Positions 12,026 to 23,640 of a stretch of 64,000 nucleotides of DNA are shown piece after piece (position 1 is the stretch's first letter; each line of letters begins with the position of its first letter). Source of the DNA: Lutraria lutraria (lineage: Eukaryota > Mollusca > Bivalvia > Venerida > Mactridae); NCBI GenBank assembly GCA_964023205.1, contig OZ026844.1:15114790-15178789 (forward strand). Direction: 5' to 3'. Made by a program: the position numbers and the translations under genes. Under the pieces are notes generated by a model that saw nothing but the letters and a program-made list of their open reading frames with translations, ran no database searches and had not been told where the DNA came from.

Positions 12026-12590
12026 CAGCACCTTACTTCTGTAAGTTCGAATCCATCCTGAGAGCAAATTTTACATGTGAGGAAACTGTCCTGCTGAGCT
12101 TACTTTAAAGGGGCATACACTACAACTTGGTGCTTCTAAAATCAAGGCAAAATGATGATAAATTAGAAGCTTGTAAAGAAAAAAGCTGACTAAGAAAGTT
12201 TCAGCCAAAAATTCAACCAATTAAAAATAAAATCACAAAAAAATATTAGTTTCCATAAAAGATCGGAAACTCTTTGGATTGTGTTGTACAGTTTTTGGGT
12301 GGAAGTGATTTATTATTCATAGCTATGATTTTTGCGGCTAGTACCGGTACCTAAACTAGTCATTTTATGACCTAAGTTCTTCTTGCAATTATCCATTATA
12401 TATTGTTTTACATATACATCTAACACATTTTTACACTTTCACAGAATGTTTGTCAGTTGTAGGGTATGCCCCTTTAACTGAAGGTCGGTGGTTCTAGCTG
12501 AGGTATACGGGCCATTCTTCCACCTTTAAAATTTGTGGATGCCCTGTGTCAGATGTGACGTTAAACCACAGTGAAAGAAACATGGATGCA
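12026..12590 (+). mobile_element. SINE split by a nested TTAA-flanked MITE
   Basis: The left part (12,026-12,104) has 'AAGTTCGAATCCATCC' and 'ATGTGAGGAAACTGTCC'. The right part (12,478-12,590) has 'TGAAGGTCGGTGGTTCTAGC' and ends near 'ACGTTAAACCACAGTGAAAG'. Joined, they read as one continuous SINE body; the intervening 373 bp is a separate element. Confidence 0.6.
12105..12477. mobile_element. TTAA-flanked MITE (piggyBac-like target)
   Basis: TTAA at 12,105-12,108 and 12,474-12,477 flanks inverted ends AAGGGGCATACACTACAAC and GTTGTAGGGTATGCCCCTT. TTAA duplication is diagnostic of piggyBac-superfamily transposition. The interior has no ORF, so it is non-autonomous. It sits inside the older SINE at 12,026-12,590. 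Confidence 0.75.
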
Positions 12591-14084
12591 TTGGGAGAAC
12601 ATTTAGCTGTAGTATTAACTTTATTGTTGTTTAATAAACTTCCATAACCTCTACTAATTCTTTTTTTTTCATGTACTTGCGTGCAAGTTTGATGTTGTCA
12701 ATTAAAGGGCACACATACATGGAAAATACATAATTCAACTGTTTTCCATTTTATGGCAAATTTTGGTGTATACAAATTAAAGTTACAAAACAGTCTTGCT
12801 TTAAATGTCACATTGTATCAGTTTTCTATAATCATGTAAAAGCCATACTAGTACTGATATTACATTCTATTGATTTATTAACCTAACTACAATAAAGTTA
12901 TAAATTGATCAGTTTTATATGATTATTGCGTAACTTATCACTCAGCATGTAAAAACAGTCCTCTAGTATATAAATCAAAGTACTGGAAGAGACGTTATAT
13001 ATATATGATGCTGAATGGTAGATATGGGATATTTATTCCAGGTTAAGTTGAGTTTGTCAGTAAATAATATCACAAGCTTAACCTTTGCTAATATACTTGA
13101 CAGTGGAAGACTAAGATTTGCAGTTCTATGGCCAATCATTTGTGATTTGTGCCTTTGAATGTTTCCAGAATTATACTGATCAGTTCTTGAGAGAAAGTTC
13201 AAGGATTGTTCTTGAAATTTCTTAAAATATTCTCGACATTTTGGATTGGAATTTTATTTGATATCTAAGTATATACAGCCTGATGCTCGGGTCAGATGTA
13301 TCTTCTCTCTTACAATAAAGATTAATCTCCCTTAAGAGTTTTTGTCTTATGTTATGAAGTTTTGAAAACTGTTTATGGGGCCAGTGGTGGAAAGGGCCGC
13401 ATTGTATCTCACTAAGTTGTACATTTAAAGAGATTCAGGGCATTGAAAATACACTTTAAGATTATGGAAAATTGTCATTTAAGGAGCCGGAATCATACCA
13501 GCTGTCTTAAAAAGCATTAAATCAATAAAGTTTATTGATATGTTGTGTGTGTAACCTTATAGTGTAATACTGTTACATATTTAAGAAAGTGTACAATCAA
13601 TTTATGATCGGATGTTGTATTCTATATCTTCCTTGGGAATTGAATTTGTGGAAAATAATAGTTTTAGTTGTCAAAATTCGGTCTCTTGTGTACCATTGGA
13701 TTCAATTTATGTTAGCTTAAAATAAATGAGTTTTTCGAGTGCAGAAACAAATGCACTGACTGGTGTTTTTGAGGTGAAGAATTCTTTCCATTATGCGTGT
13801 AATGCAAATAACGTACCACAGTGCAGCCGATAGATAACTCATTTCAGGGACATTGTGAGAGAGAAACACGGATTTAGGGTGTAAAAACTAATCATGCAAG
13901 TTTTCCTCTCCATTGAATTATTGTGTCTGTTGGATCCCTAAAACTAGTATTAAATTCATTTACATGTTACATATTACCTTTTCCTGTGACATTGAAAGCC
14001 ACTTGTTCACAATATTGTCATTTATCTCATGACATACAATGTACATAGTGAAATTACTTACGTTTACAGATTTTCTCTAATCCA
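12591..14084. other. Non-coding stretch, nothing recognised
   Basis: AT-rich sequence with only short frames and no protein motif, exon or repeat family that I can support. Confidence 0.45.
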
Positions 14085-14170
14085 CTTAAAAAGAAGTTCA
14101 TGAAATCAAGAACTTTTCTTGAACTATTCTTGCATACTTCATGAACTATTCATGAAGTATGAATTACTAT
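14085..14170 (+). repeat. TTCATGAA foldback family, copy 1
   Basis: Contains a perfect inverted repeat TACTTCATGAA (14,135-14,145) / TTCATGAAGTA (14,149-14,159) with a 3-base loop, preceded by AAGTTCATGAAATCAAGAAC. Three further copies in the window: 16,372-16,455 (reverse orientation), 24,885-24,965 and 33,178-33,262. Confidence 0.6.
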
Positions 14171-15365
14171 TTGACTGGGGAATTGAGCCAGTTTTATATG
14201 CATCATTCTTTTACTGTTATAGGCAATTCTTAGGGGTTTTTTTGTGAACATTTGTCTAGAACTTCACACTTTACTCTTGTTTTTATGACAGAACCAGAAG
14301 GCTTAGCACCTTAAATGGAAGAAAAAATATTTTTTCTATTAATTATCTACTCAAATTGTCTCCATTGGAAGGGTTCTCCTTAAATAACTACAGACAAGCT
14401 GTTTATTCATTTGTTTTATTGTGGACAACCAGTCAACTGTGATTATCGCACAGTTAGCTTGACTGACAGCTTGATTATCTCAGAACTATCAGAATTGTCA
14501 GCGTACAGCTCTTATACCAAATTGGATGCATTGATGATAGATACAAAAACTGTATTGTTATGTAAATATAGATATTCTAGATAGATTGGTTTATGTTCCA
14601 TTCAGACGTTGCCTCATGCAATTTTTAATGAACAATGCTGCAAGATTTGGCTCCTTTGCTAGGCTGTAGCAATTTTATTGTATCGCTATTTTGAAGTCCA
14701 ATTTATCAGCATACTATTACCATGCATTTATCCGAGTTCCTTTATTCCATGGTGCTATGCACATGATTTGCTGTTATTTTGTGAATATTTCTGTTAAATT
14801 ATGTATTTATAAGACTAATGATAGGTTATTGTATGTACGGAGAAATTTATTCATCTCAGAGCGTGGAAATTTCATGATTTATGAAGTAATTCGTTGAATC
14901 GTAAATTAACAAAATAGATCTTATATCAACATAACAGGCATTACATTATGTATGTTTCTAGAATATAAACCTTGCTGTATTATTGTCAGTGTTCCAGATC
15001 TATTATTTGGAATATAATCAGAGAGACTTATTGGCTAAGACTGTAACCATGGTTCCTATATTTGGTCATTTAACATGGTGTTCAAATAATTTTTTCGCTG
15101 CTACATTTATTGTAGACTTGCAAGGCTTAGAGCACTCAGTAATTACTAGTATGATGGTATGTTCACACAACTTTACCTATAATATCCTGAAACATAATTT
15201 TGCTGAGTTCCCATTTTATTGCTGTTGTTGTTTTTCGGGGGGGGGGGGGGGGAGCACCAGAAATAGAGTAGATAGATATAAATTTAAGAATTTCTTATTA
15301 CATGTACCAAAATACTTAACAGAGGTTTTTTAGCACCAGAATGAATACATAGTCTGAAAAAAGTA
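14171..15365. other. Non-coding stretch before the MITE; poly-G tract
   Basis: No gene supported. A 16-base poly-G run at 15,237-15,252 lies inside an open frame of about 116 codons (14,983-15,333) that has no recognisable protein features and is treated as chance. Confidence 0.45.
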
Positions 15366-15547
15366 CAGTGCAACCTCTCCAGACAGGCCCTCTCTTGAGT
15401 AACAATCTCTGTTAAACAACAGCTTGATTTTTTCCCAGTGACTTCATGATTTTACTGTCAATTAAAGTCTCCAGAGCAACAACCTCTCAACAAAAACAAC
15501 CTAATTTTGTTATTCCCAAAGGGTGTTGCTTTGGAGAGGTTGCACTG
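15366..15547 (+). mobile_element. MITE, CAGTGCAACCTCTCC family, intact copy
   Basis: Perfect terminal inverted repeats CAGTGCAACCTCTCCA and TGGAGAGGTTGCACTG, flanked by TA (15,364-15,365 and 15,548-15,549). TA target and a CAGTG start point to a Tc1/mariner-type MITE. Lies about 200 bp upstream of the first visible RXYLT1 exon. Confidence 0.75.
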
Positions 15548-15749
15548 TATATAACTATTCACACAAACCATATTAATGTTTTGGTCATAGTCATAAGTGA
15601 AAGCTCTTGGGGGTGCTCAATATGCACATTCCATGAGAAACATGACCAAACCAAGTGTGGTCAGACTGATCGAACACCCAGGTTTATAGTTAATGTAATA
15701 TGTACCTCATTGTTTCTTTGTAATTGACAAGTGGATTTATTTCTTTCAG

Positions 15750-15849
15750 GACATTATTTATGGGAACATATTCTCGAGGGACCACTGGAAGAAAGGATGG
15801 GTGGGGTGTGGAGTTATGGTGCTAAAACTATCAATAATATTAAATTTAT
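15750..15849 (+). CDS. RXYLT1: RXYLT1 (TMEM5) internal exon
   Basis: First visible exon of ribitol-5-phosphate xylosyltransferase 1, a Golgi type II membrane enzyme that in vertebrates adds xylose to the ribitol-phosphate tandem of the core M3 glycan on alpha-dystroglycan. The acceptor TTCTTTCAG ends at 15,749 and the donor GTAAGT starts at 15,850. Two bases complete a codon from the previous exon, then 32 codons follow, starting HYLWEHILEGPLEER and ending NNIKF, then two bases (AT). The LYLWEHI.EG block is a landmark of vertebrate RXYLT1. The AT joins the single A at 27,119 to give isoleucine, and the joined reading continues into FRTGPGV, where vertebrate proteins have FITGPAV. The preceding N-terminal exon(s), with the membrane anchor, were not found in the window. 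Recognition is from memory of the family. Confidence 0.85.
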
Positions 15850-15966
15850 GTAAGTATTATTTTTGCATCATTTTTCCCGTAGCTGTCAAATATGTATTCA
15901 TACAGGCTTTACGCTAACCAACTAGCCACTAACCACTGTCTGGGGCTAGTAAATTCCTTAACAGGC

Positions 15967-16275
15967 TATTGTTTGTTTGTTTCATCAGGTTCAACGTCAT
16001 TTTCAACATAATTTCAGTCATATCGTGGCGGGCAGTTATCCTAACCGGCTTTCCTGGACTTCATTCAGGCATTAACCAGTGCTAACCACATTCTATTTGT
16101 AAGCTTCTGCCAAGCTTCCCCACATAATTCAGAGGTGGGGGACAATCTAACATTGGATGTAATAACTTAATTCAGTCAAATTTGTCACGGACAGTGTAAG
16201 TCTCGCACGGGTTCAAACTCACAACCTCTCGATCAGTAGACAAACATTCTAACCACTGAGCTAACCAGACGGGCC
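15967..16275 (-). mobile_element. Full-length tRNA-derived SINE with 11-bp target duplication
   Basis: Flanked by the identical 11-mer CCTTAACAGGC at 15,956-15,966 and 16,276-16,286. On the minus strand it starts GGCCCGTCTGGTTAGCTCAG then TGGTTAGAATG (A box), has GTGAGTTTGAACCCG (B box), and ends in an (AAAC)n tail at 15,967. Sits in the RXYLT1 intron about 120 bp after the donor site, in antisense orientation to the gene. Confidence 0.85.
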
Positions 16276-16371
16276 CCTTAACAGGCGAGTGAACTTTCTA
16301 AAAATTATGTATTCAGGCTAGTGGTAAATTGTTTATTTTCAATAGTCCACATATAGTTCAGGCTAGTGCTT

Positions 16372-16455
16372 TAAAAAATTCATGAACTGTTCATGTAGTA
16401 TGTAAGAATAGTTCAAGAAAAGTTCATGATCTCATGAATTCTTTTCAAAAGGGGT
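16372..16455 (-). repeat. TTCATGAA foldback family, copy 2
   Basis: Reverse-orientation copy with ATTCATGAACTGTTCATG, AATAGTTCAAGAAAAGTTCA and TGATCTCATGAATTC in the order expected from the 14,085 copy. Located in the RXYLT1 intron. Confidence 0.55.
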
Positions 16456-19357
16456 AGTGTTCATTGGGATTGTCTGTTCATGTGATTTTATATCTCTATG
16501 CTACATTAAAGTGTTTTTTTTCCAACTCAAATTCCACAATTTCTACTCAGCATGCAAAATGCAAATTCAATGGATCTTAAATTCTTCATGATGTTCTTAA
16601 AATACTTCCATTGTTACGTTTGCACTATGTGTGTTCACATGTTGTTAGGATGTCATGTGACCCTGATCTCCATTGTTTTCTCATCTTACATTTAATTCTA
16701 GCATTTATTGTCTGTTATTTCTAATGACGGCACATATTAAATTTCCATCCAATGTCTGCTTATTGTCTTCTTTCCTGTGTGTCTGCTGTGACATTTATGT
16801 CATTAAAATTCTATTGATTTAAGTTGACTGAAAAATTGATTTCAAAATATGTTTGGGAAGTAACATCCGAATAATCTCTTTGAATTCAGTATGCCGAAAA
16901 ACATTTCGTGATCAAGATGCAGAAATCTGTCAGCTTATCTCAATTTGGGACTCAGCATTAAGATCTATGGTCCTTTGGTGCCTGGTTCTGGGCACAGCTC
17001 ATTATTCATGTGATGATTTGGTTGTGGACAATAAGGCCTATAAGGCCATTGGTCCTCTGCTCTTAATTCATCTGCTTCTTCTCTAAACATTAACAAATTA
17101 TGTGCTGAGAACAAGATCTTTATTCAAATAGACTCAATTTATCCTCATCTGACGGAGAACTAAGTGTTATGAAAAGTGTTGACAGAAAATGAATGGTGTT
17201 GCCTTTTCAGACAGCAATGCAATGAGATAAATGCTTCTGTGTTTGTTTTAAGTTAATACCATACTAATTTCTAGTAGAACCATTACAGTCAATGTATCAA
17301 TGTTGCCAGAATTGTCAAACTTATAGAAAATCATTGTGAAGAGTTGCTTGACACAGTACAATGTTTTTTTTAGCTCAGTTGTTTTCAAAGAAAAAGTCTG
17401 GCCTAATGTAATCACTGCATTATCTGTATCTGTGCAAAAATTTTAATGTAGCTCATAACTCAGAAACTATAAGAGGTAGCAACATGAAACTTCAAAGTTG
17501 GACAGATCTCACTGAGGCTGTGAACAGACGAGCATTGGCAACGCTTGCGGCGTTCTTGTTAAGTTTTAAAATTTTACTTAACTTGCACATACTGACATGC
17601 TGTGATTGCTTGTGTCCAGTTTTTTTAATGGCAGTAAGGTGTGTTGTACACATCAAAGTGGGGAGTATGAATTAATTTGCATTCAGAATATCAATATTAT
17701 TTATGAGATACATAGAAGCTGCCAAGTAATTATATATTGGTTCTAGGACATAAGATATCACTCAGCGAACTGTAACATTGTCCTCAATGGGGAGTCAATA
17801 ATTGTATGCTGTCAAATTGCTCATGTGGCTGCAAAGTGTAAAAAGTGACAATGGTAAACTTTACCTTTTAATCTGAAGCATTAGGCTTGTACTTCAAAAT
17901 TAAGTGTTAATTACTTTGTAAACTTCAAAATTCAATTCAATGCTGATGTTGCCAACTAAACTAAGGAAAATGGCGTCATATAGTACGGTTCGGGTGATTT
18001 GTCTGAAAATCGTGAATCGCGGCGGAATTAAAATCGCACTAAGCCACAGGTAGATCGCTTCAACGCATTGATTTGGATTTTGGCCGAAGATGATCGACGG
18101 TGACCGTCACCACTGTCATGCCCTGTCTTCTTTTCTATATTAATCTAAAAATGTATACTTTAGTTTCCTAAAAATGAGTTCCAATAAAGATTTCTTGGAA
18201 AAAAACTCCAAGTTAGAAAAAGATGCATATTGCATAAATAGTGTAATCATTGGGACCATGTTTGATTACTTTCTGATGTTTATAACATAATCTTACGGTA
18301 CTCTGATAAACTTCATCACAAATAAATGGAATTATGTTATTTGAGGCAGTGATAACTTTGTACTAGATGTTTGTCTTCTTATTTGAGATAATTCTGTTAG
18401 AATGGCTGTTTATGTCATCATCAGTGAAGTATTCATCTATCACTACAGTGCTCACATGTCCCTGTGGAATTCCTCCTCATTTACCTAAGCTTGGTTGAAT
18501 TACATCACATTTTGTTTCTTGCCACCACAGAAGGTAAAAGGCATTTTGCCCTAATTTAGTCTCTTGTTTATTGATTTGTTGACTGGGATGCGTTTTTTTC
18601 TCTTTCTTTGTCAACTGGGATGGGCTTTTTGTCACTAGAACCAGTCAACTTTTTTGTGTTTTATGTTTTGAAAAAACTTCAAACTTCCTCAGAACACATG
18701 GTGTGTTATAATCCTCCTATGAGGATATTTTGCCTGTACCAGGGGCTATTGTCGAATTTCAGACTACAACAACAGGATAAAAGATGTTCACAATGGATTA
18801 ACAGAACATATAATACATCAGAAGTTCTTCAAGTTGGCTAACTTGCTGCAGTTAACATGATTTTCAGCTGAATAACGCAAGTGTAAAGAACTCGAAAAGA
18901 AAATGTATTTCTGTACAAATTGCTTACATTGTTAGTCTGTTCTACTGAATGTCATGCTACATTAGGTGTTTGAAATGCCTCTGGCTACTTAACATGCTTT
19001 CTAGGAGGAAGATTAGATTATTTAATGAAGGATGAAACTGTTCATGGAACATTATTAGAATTAACATTCATTGAATTTGTTACATATGGGGAGAATTTTC
19101 ATCCATTTGTGATCAATGTTCTCACAATTCAAGTCAGTCATTCTGGTGAATTGAAATCTTGTAGTAACTAAGTCCTTTCTTTCCTGGAACTAGATGAGTT
19201 CATTTCTCTATCATGTTACATTATCTCATCTAAAGGAACAGAACTTCACACACTATTATGGCTATGAAATATGTTGTGCTAAATGTTCACATTATTTCAA
19301 ATTTGTAGCTTGGTCACATGGCCATATTGTTGTAGTTCAATGACACATGACTTCAGA
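16456..19357. other. RXYLT1 intron sequence without recognised genes
   Basis: AT-rich intronic sequence. A segment at 17,385-17,570 ('GAAACTTCAAAGTTGGACAG', 'TTGCGGCGTTCTTGTT') looks like the end of a dispersed molluscan-type repeat but is a single copy here. A small CpG-dense block lies at 17,975-18,120 and is listed separately. Open frames near 16,853 and 18,608 show no protein features. Confidence 0.45.
17975..18120 (+). other. CpG-dense block with a short frame and possible donor site
   Basis: About a dozen CpG dinucleotides crowd into 145 bp, in contrast to the CpG-poor intron around it. ATGGCGTCATATAGTACGG at 17,969 starts a 27-codon frame that runs to CCACAG followed by GTAGAT, a plausible donor. 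It could be a nested first exon or regulatory CpG island, a young repeat fragment, or chance. No protein is recognised. Confidence 0.25.
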
Positions 19358-22300
19358 AAAGATGCTTGTTCCCTTGACTACAGCATTGGAGCATGTTCTT
19401 ATGACAACATAAAAGATGCTTGTTCCCTTGACTACAGCATTGTAGCATGTTCTTATGACAACATAAAAGATGCTTGTTCCCTTGACTACAGCATTGTAGC
19501 ATGTTCTTATGACAACATAAAAGATGCTTGTTCCCTTGACTACAGCATTGTAGCATGTTCTTATGACAACATAAAAGATGCTTGTTCCCTTGACTACAGC
19601 ATTGTAGCATGTTCTTATGACAACATAAAAGATGCTTGTTCCCTTGACTACAGCATTGTAGCATGTTCTTATGACAACATAAAAGATGCTTGTTCCCTTG
19701 ACTACAGCATTGTAGCATGTTCTCATGACAACATAAAAGATGCTTGTTCCCTTAACTACAGCATTGTAGCATGTTCTTATGACAACATAAAAGATTCTTG
19801 TTCACTTGACTACAGCATTGGAGCATGTTCTCATGACAACATAAAAGATGCTTGTTCACTTGACTACAGCATTGGAGCATGTTCTTATAACAACATAAAA
19901 GATGCTTGTTCATTTGACTTCAGCATTGGAGCATGTTCTCATGACAATAGAAAATATGCTTGTTCACTTGACTACAGCATTGGAGCATGTTCTTATAACA
20001 ACATAAAAGATGCTTGTTCACTTGACTACAGCATTGGAGCATGTTCTTATAACAACATAAAAGATGCTTGTTCACTTGACTACAGCATTGGAGCATGTTC
20101 TCATGACAATAGAAAATATGCTTGTTCACTTGACTACAGCATTGGAGCATGTTCTTATAACAACATAAAAGATGCTTGTTCATTTGACTTCAGCATTGGA
20201 GCATGTTCTCATGACAATAGAAAATATGCTTGTTCACTTGACTACAGCATTGGAGCATGTTCTTATAACAACATAAAAGATGCTTGTTCACTTGACTACA
20301 GCATTGGAGCATGTTCTCATGACAATAGAAAATATGCTTGTTCACTTGACTACAGCATTGGAGCATGTTCTTATAACAACATAAAAGATGCTTGTTCACT
20401 TGACTACAGCATTGGAGCATGTTCTTATAACAACATAAAAGATGCTTGTTCACTTGACTACAGCATTGGAGCATGTTCTTATAACAACATAAAAGATGCT
20501 TGTTCACTTGACTACAGCATTGGAGCATGTTCTTATAACAACATAAAAGATGCTTGTTCACTTGACTACAGCATTGGAGCATGTTCTCATGACAACATAA
20601 AAGATGCTTGTTCACTTGACTACAGCATTGGAGCATGTTCTCATGACAATAGAAAATATGCTTGTTCACTTGACTACAGCATTGGAGCATGTTCTTATAA
20701 CAACATAAAATATGCTTGTTCACTTGACTACAGCATTGGAGCATGTTCTTATAACAACATAAAAGATGCTTGTTCACTTGACTACAGCATTGGAGCATGT
20801 TCTTATAACAACATAAAATATGCTTGTTCACTTGACTACAGCATTGGAGCATGTTCTTATAACAACATAAAATATGCTTGTTCACTTGACTACAGCATTG
20901 GAGCATGTTCTTATAACAACATAAAAGATGCTTGTTCACTTGACTACAGCGTTGGAGCATGTTCTCATGACAACATAAAAGATGCTTGTTCACTTGACTA
21001 CAGCATTGGAGCATGTTCTCATGACAACATAAAAGATGCTTGTTCCCTTGACTACAGCATTGGAGCATGTTCTTATAACAACATAAAAGATGCTTGTTCA
21101 CTTGACTACAGCGTTGGAGCATGTTCTCATGACAACATAAAAGATGCTTGTTCACTTGACTACAGCATTGTAGCATGTTCTTATAACAACATAAAAGATG
21201 CTTGTTCACTTGACTACAGCATTGGAGCATGTTCTTATAACAACATAAAAGATGCTTGTTCACTTGACTACAGCATTGGAGCATGTTCTCATGACAACAT
21301 AAAAGATGCTTGTTCACTTGACTACAGCATTGGAGCATGTTCTTATAACAACATAAAAGATGCTTGTTCACTTGACTACAGCATTGGAGCATGTTCTTAT
21401 AACAACATAAAAGATGCTTGTTCACTTGACTACAGCATTGGAGCATGTTCTCATGACAACATAAAAGATACTCGTTCACTTGACTACAGCATTGGAGCAT
21501 GTTCTTATAACAACATAAAAATGCTTGTTCACTTGACTTCAGCATTGGAGCATGTTCTTATAACAACATAAAATATGCTTGTTCACTTGACTACAGCATT
21601 GGAGCTGGTCTTATAACAACATAAAAGATGCTTGTTCACTTGACTACAGCATTGGATCATGTTCTTATAACAACATAAAAGATGCTTGTTCACTTGACTA
21701 CAGCGTTGGAGCATGTTCTCATGACAACATAAAAGATACTCGTTCACTTGACTACAGCATTGTAGCATGTTCTTATAACAACATAAAATATGCTTGTTCA
21801 CTTGACTACAGCATTGGAGCATGTTCTTATGACAACATAAAATATGCTTGTTCACTTGACTACAGTGTTGGAGCATGTTCTTATAACAACATAAAATATG
21901 CTTGTTCACTTGACTACAGCATTGGAGCATGTTCTTATAACAACATAAAAGATGCTTGTTCACTTGACTACAGCATTGTAGCATGTTCTTATAACAACAT
22001 AAAAGATGCTTGTTCACTTGACTACAGCGTTGGAGCATGTTCTTATAACAACATAAAATATGCTTGTTCACTTGACTACAGCGTTGGAGCATGTTCTTAT
22101 GACAACATAAAATATGCTTGTTCACTTGACTACAGCATTGTAGCATGTTCTTATAACAACATAAAATATGCTTGTTCACTTGACTACAGCGTTGGAGCAT
22201 GTTCTCATGACAACATAAAAGATGCTTGTTCACTTGACTACAGCATTGGAGCATGTTCTTATAACAACATAAAATATGCTTGTTCACTTGACTACAGCAT

Positions 22301-23545
22301 TGGAGCATGTTCTTATAACAACATAAAAGATGCTTGTTCACTTGACTACAGCATTGGAGCATGTTCTCATGACAACATAAAAGATGCTTGTTCACTTGAC
22401 TACAGCATTGGAGCATGTTCTTATAACAACATAAAAGATGCTTGTTCATTTGACTTCAGCATTGTAGCATGTTCTCATGACAATAGAAAATATGCTTGTT
22501 CACTTGACTACAGCATTGGAGCATGTTCTTATAACAACATAAAAGATGCTTGTTCACTTGACTACAGCATTGGAGCATGTTCTTATAACAACATAAAAGA
22601 TGCTTGTTCATTTGACTTCAGCATTGGAGCATGTTCTTATAACAACATAAAAGATGCTTGTTCACTTGACTACAGCGTTGGAGCATGTTCTTATAACAAC
22701 ATAAAATATGCTTGTTCACTTGACTACAGCATTGTAGCATGTTCTTATAACAACATAAAAGATGCTTGTTCACTTGACTACAGCATTGGAGCATGTTCTT
22801 ATAACAACATAAAAGATGCTTGTTCACTTGACTACAGCATTGGAGCATGTTCTCATGACAACATAAAAGATGCTTGTTCACTTGACTACAGCGTTGGAGC
22901 ATGTTCTTATAACAACATAAAAGATGCTTGTTCACTTGACTACAGCATTGGAGCATGTTCTTATAACAACATAAAAGATGCTTGTTTACTTGACTACAGC
23001 ATTGGAGCATGTTCTTATAACAACATAAAAGATGCTTGTTCCCTTGACTACAGCATTGGAGCATGTTCTTATAACAACATAAAAGATGCTTGTTCACTTG
23101 ACTACAGCATTGTAGCATGTTCTTATAACAACATAAAATATGCTTGTTCCCTTGACTACAGCATTGGAGCATGTTCTTATAACAACATAAAAGATGCTTG
23201 TTCACTTGACTACAGCATTGTAGCATGTTCTTATAACAACATAAAAGATGCTTGTTCACTTGACTACAGCATTGGAGCATGTTCTTATAACAACATAAAA
23301 GATGCTTGTTCACTTGACTACAGCATTGGAGCATGTTCTTATGACAACATAAAAGATGCTTGTTCACTTGACTACAGCGTTGGAGCATGTTCTCATGACA
23401 ACATAAAAGATGCTTGTTCACTTGACTACAGTGTTGGAGCATGTTCTCATGACAACATAAAAGATGCTTGTTCACTTGACTACAGCATTGGAGCATGTTC
23501 TTATAACAACATAAAAGATGCTTGTTCACTTGACTACAGTAGCGT
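19358..23545. repeat. 54-bp satellite array, about 77 copies, in an RXYLT1 intron
   Basis: The unit runs GATGCTTGTTCACTTGACTA, CAGCATTGGAGCATGTTCTT, then ATAACAACATAAAA. It is repeated with very high identity over 4.19 kb. Because 54 is divisible by three, the + strand reads as an 18-residue repeat (DACSLDYSIGACSYNNIK) and minus-strand frames are open too. That is a by-product of unit length: short units (for example near 21,520) shift the frame without any compensation. The first seven or eight units form a distinct subtype (CCCTTGAC and TTATGA); the rest mix TTATAA and TCATGA subtypes. Diverged, broken units occur at 23,540-23,640. Confidence 0.95.
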
Positions 23546-23640
23546 ATGACTACAGAATTATGACAAATGACCATAATGTTTTAGTTTGTTCACAAGACTT
23601 CATAAAATATGCTTGTTCACGATGACTATTGTAGCTTCTA

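Noticed and set aside
1..15749. N-terminal exon of RXYLT1 (expected block near WGKAAIG)
   Set aside because: Searched by eye for a coding block ending in phase 2 minus-complement to the 15,750 exon; none convincing. It is probably upstream of the window or too diverged to see.
19283..21571. 762-codon + strand frame with an 18-residue repeat, resembling a repetitive structural protein
   Set aside because: It exists because the satellite unit is 54 bp. Minus-strand frames are equally open, a short unit near 21,520 ends the frame while the repeat continues unchanged, and the array lies between two RXYLT1 exons.
20190..23574. Long minus-strand frames (451, 288 and 318 codons) with NKHLLCCYKNMLQCCSQV repeats
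   Set aside because: Shadows of the same 54-bp array; no start context, splice site or non-repeat domain.
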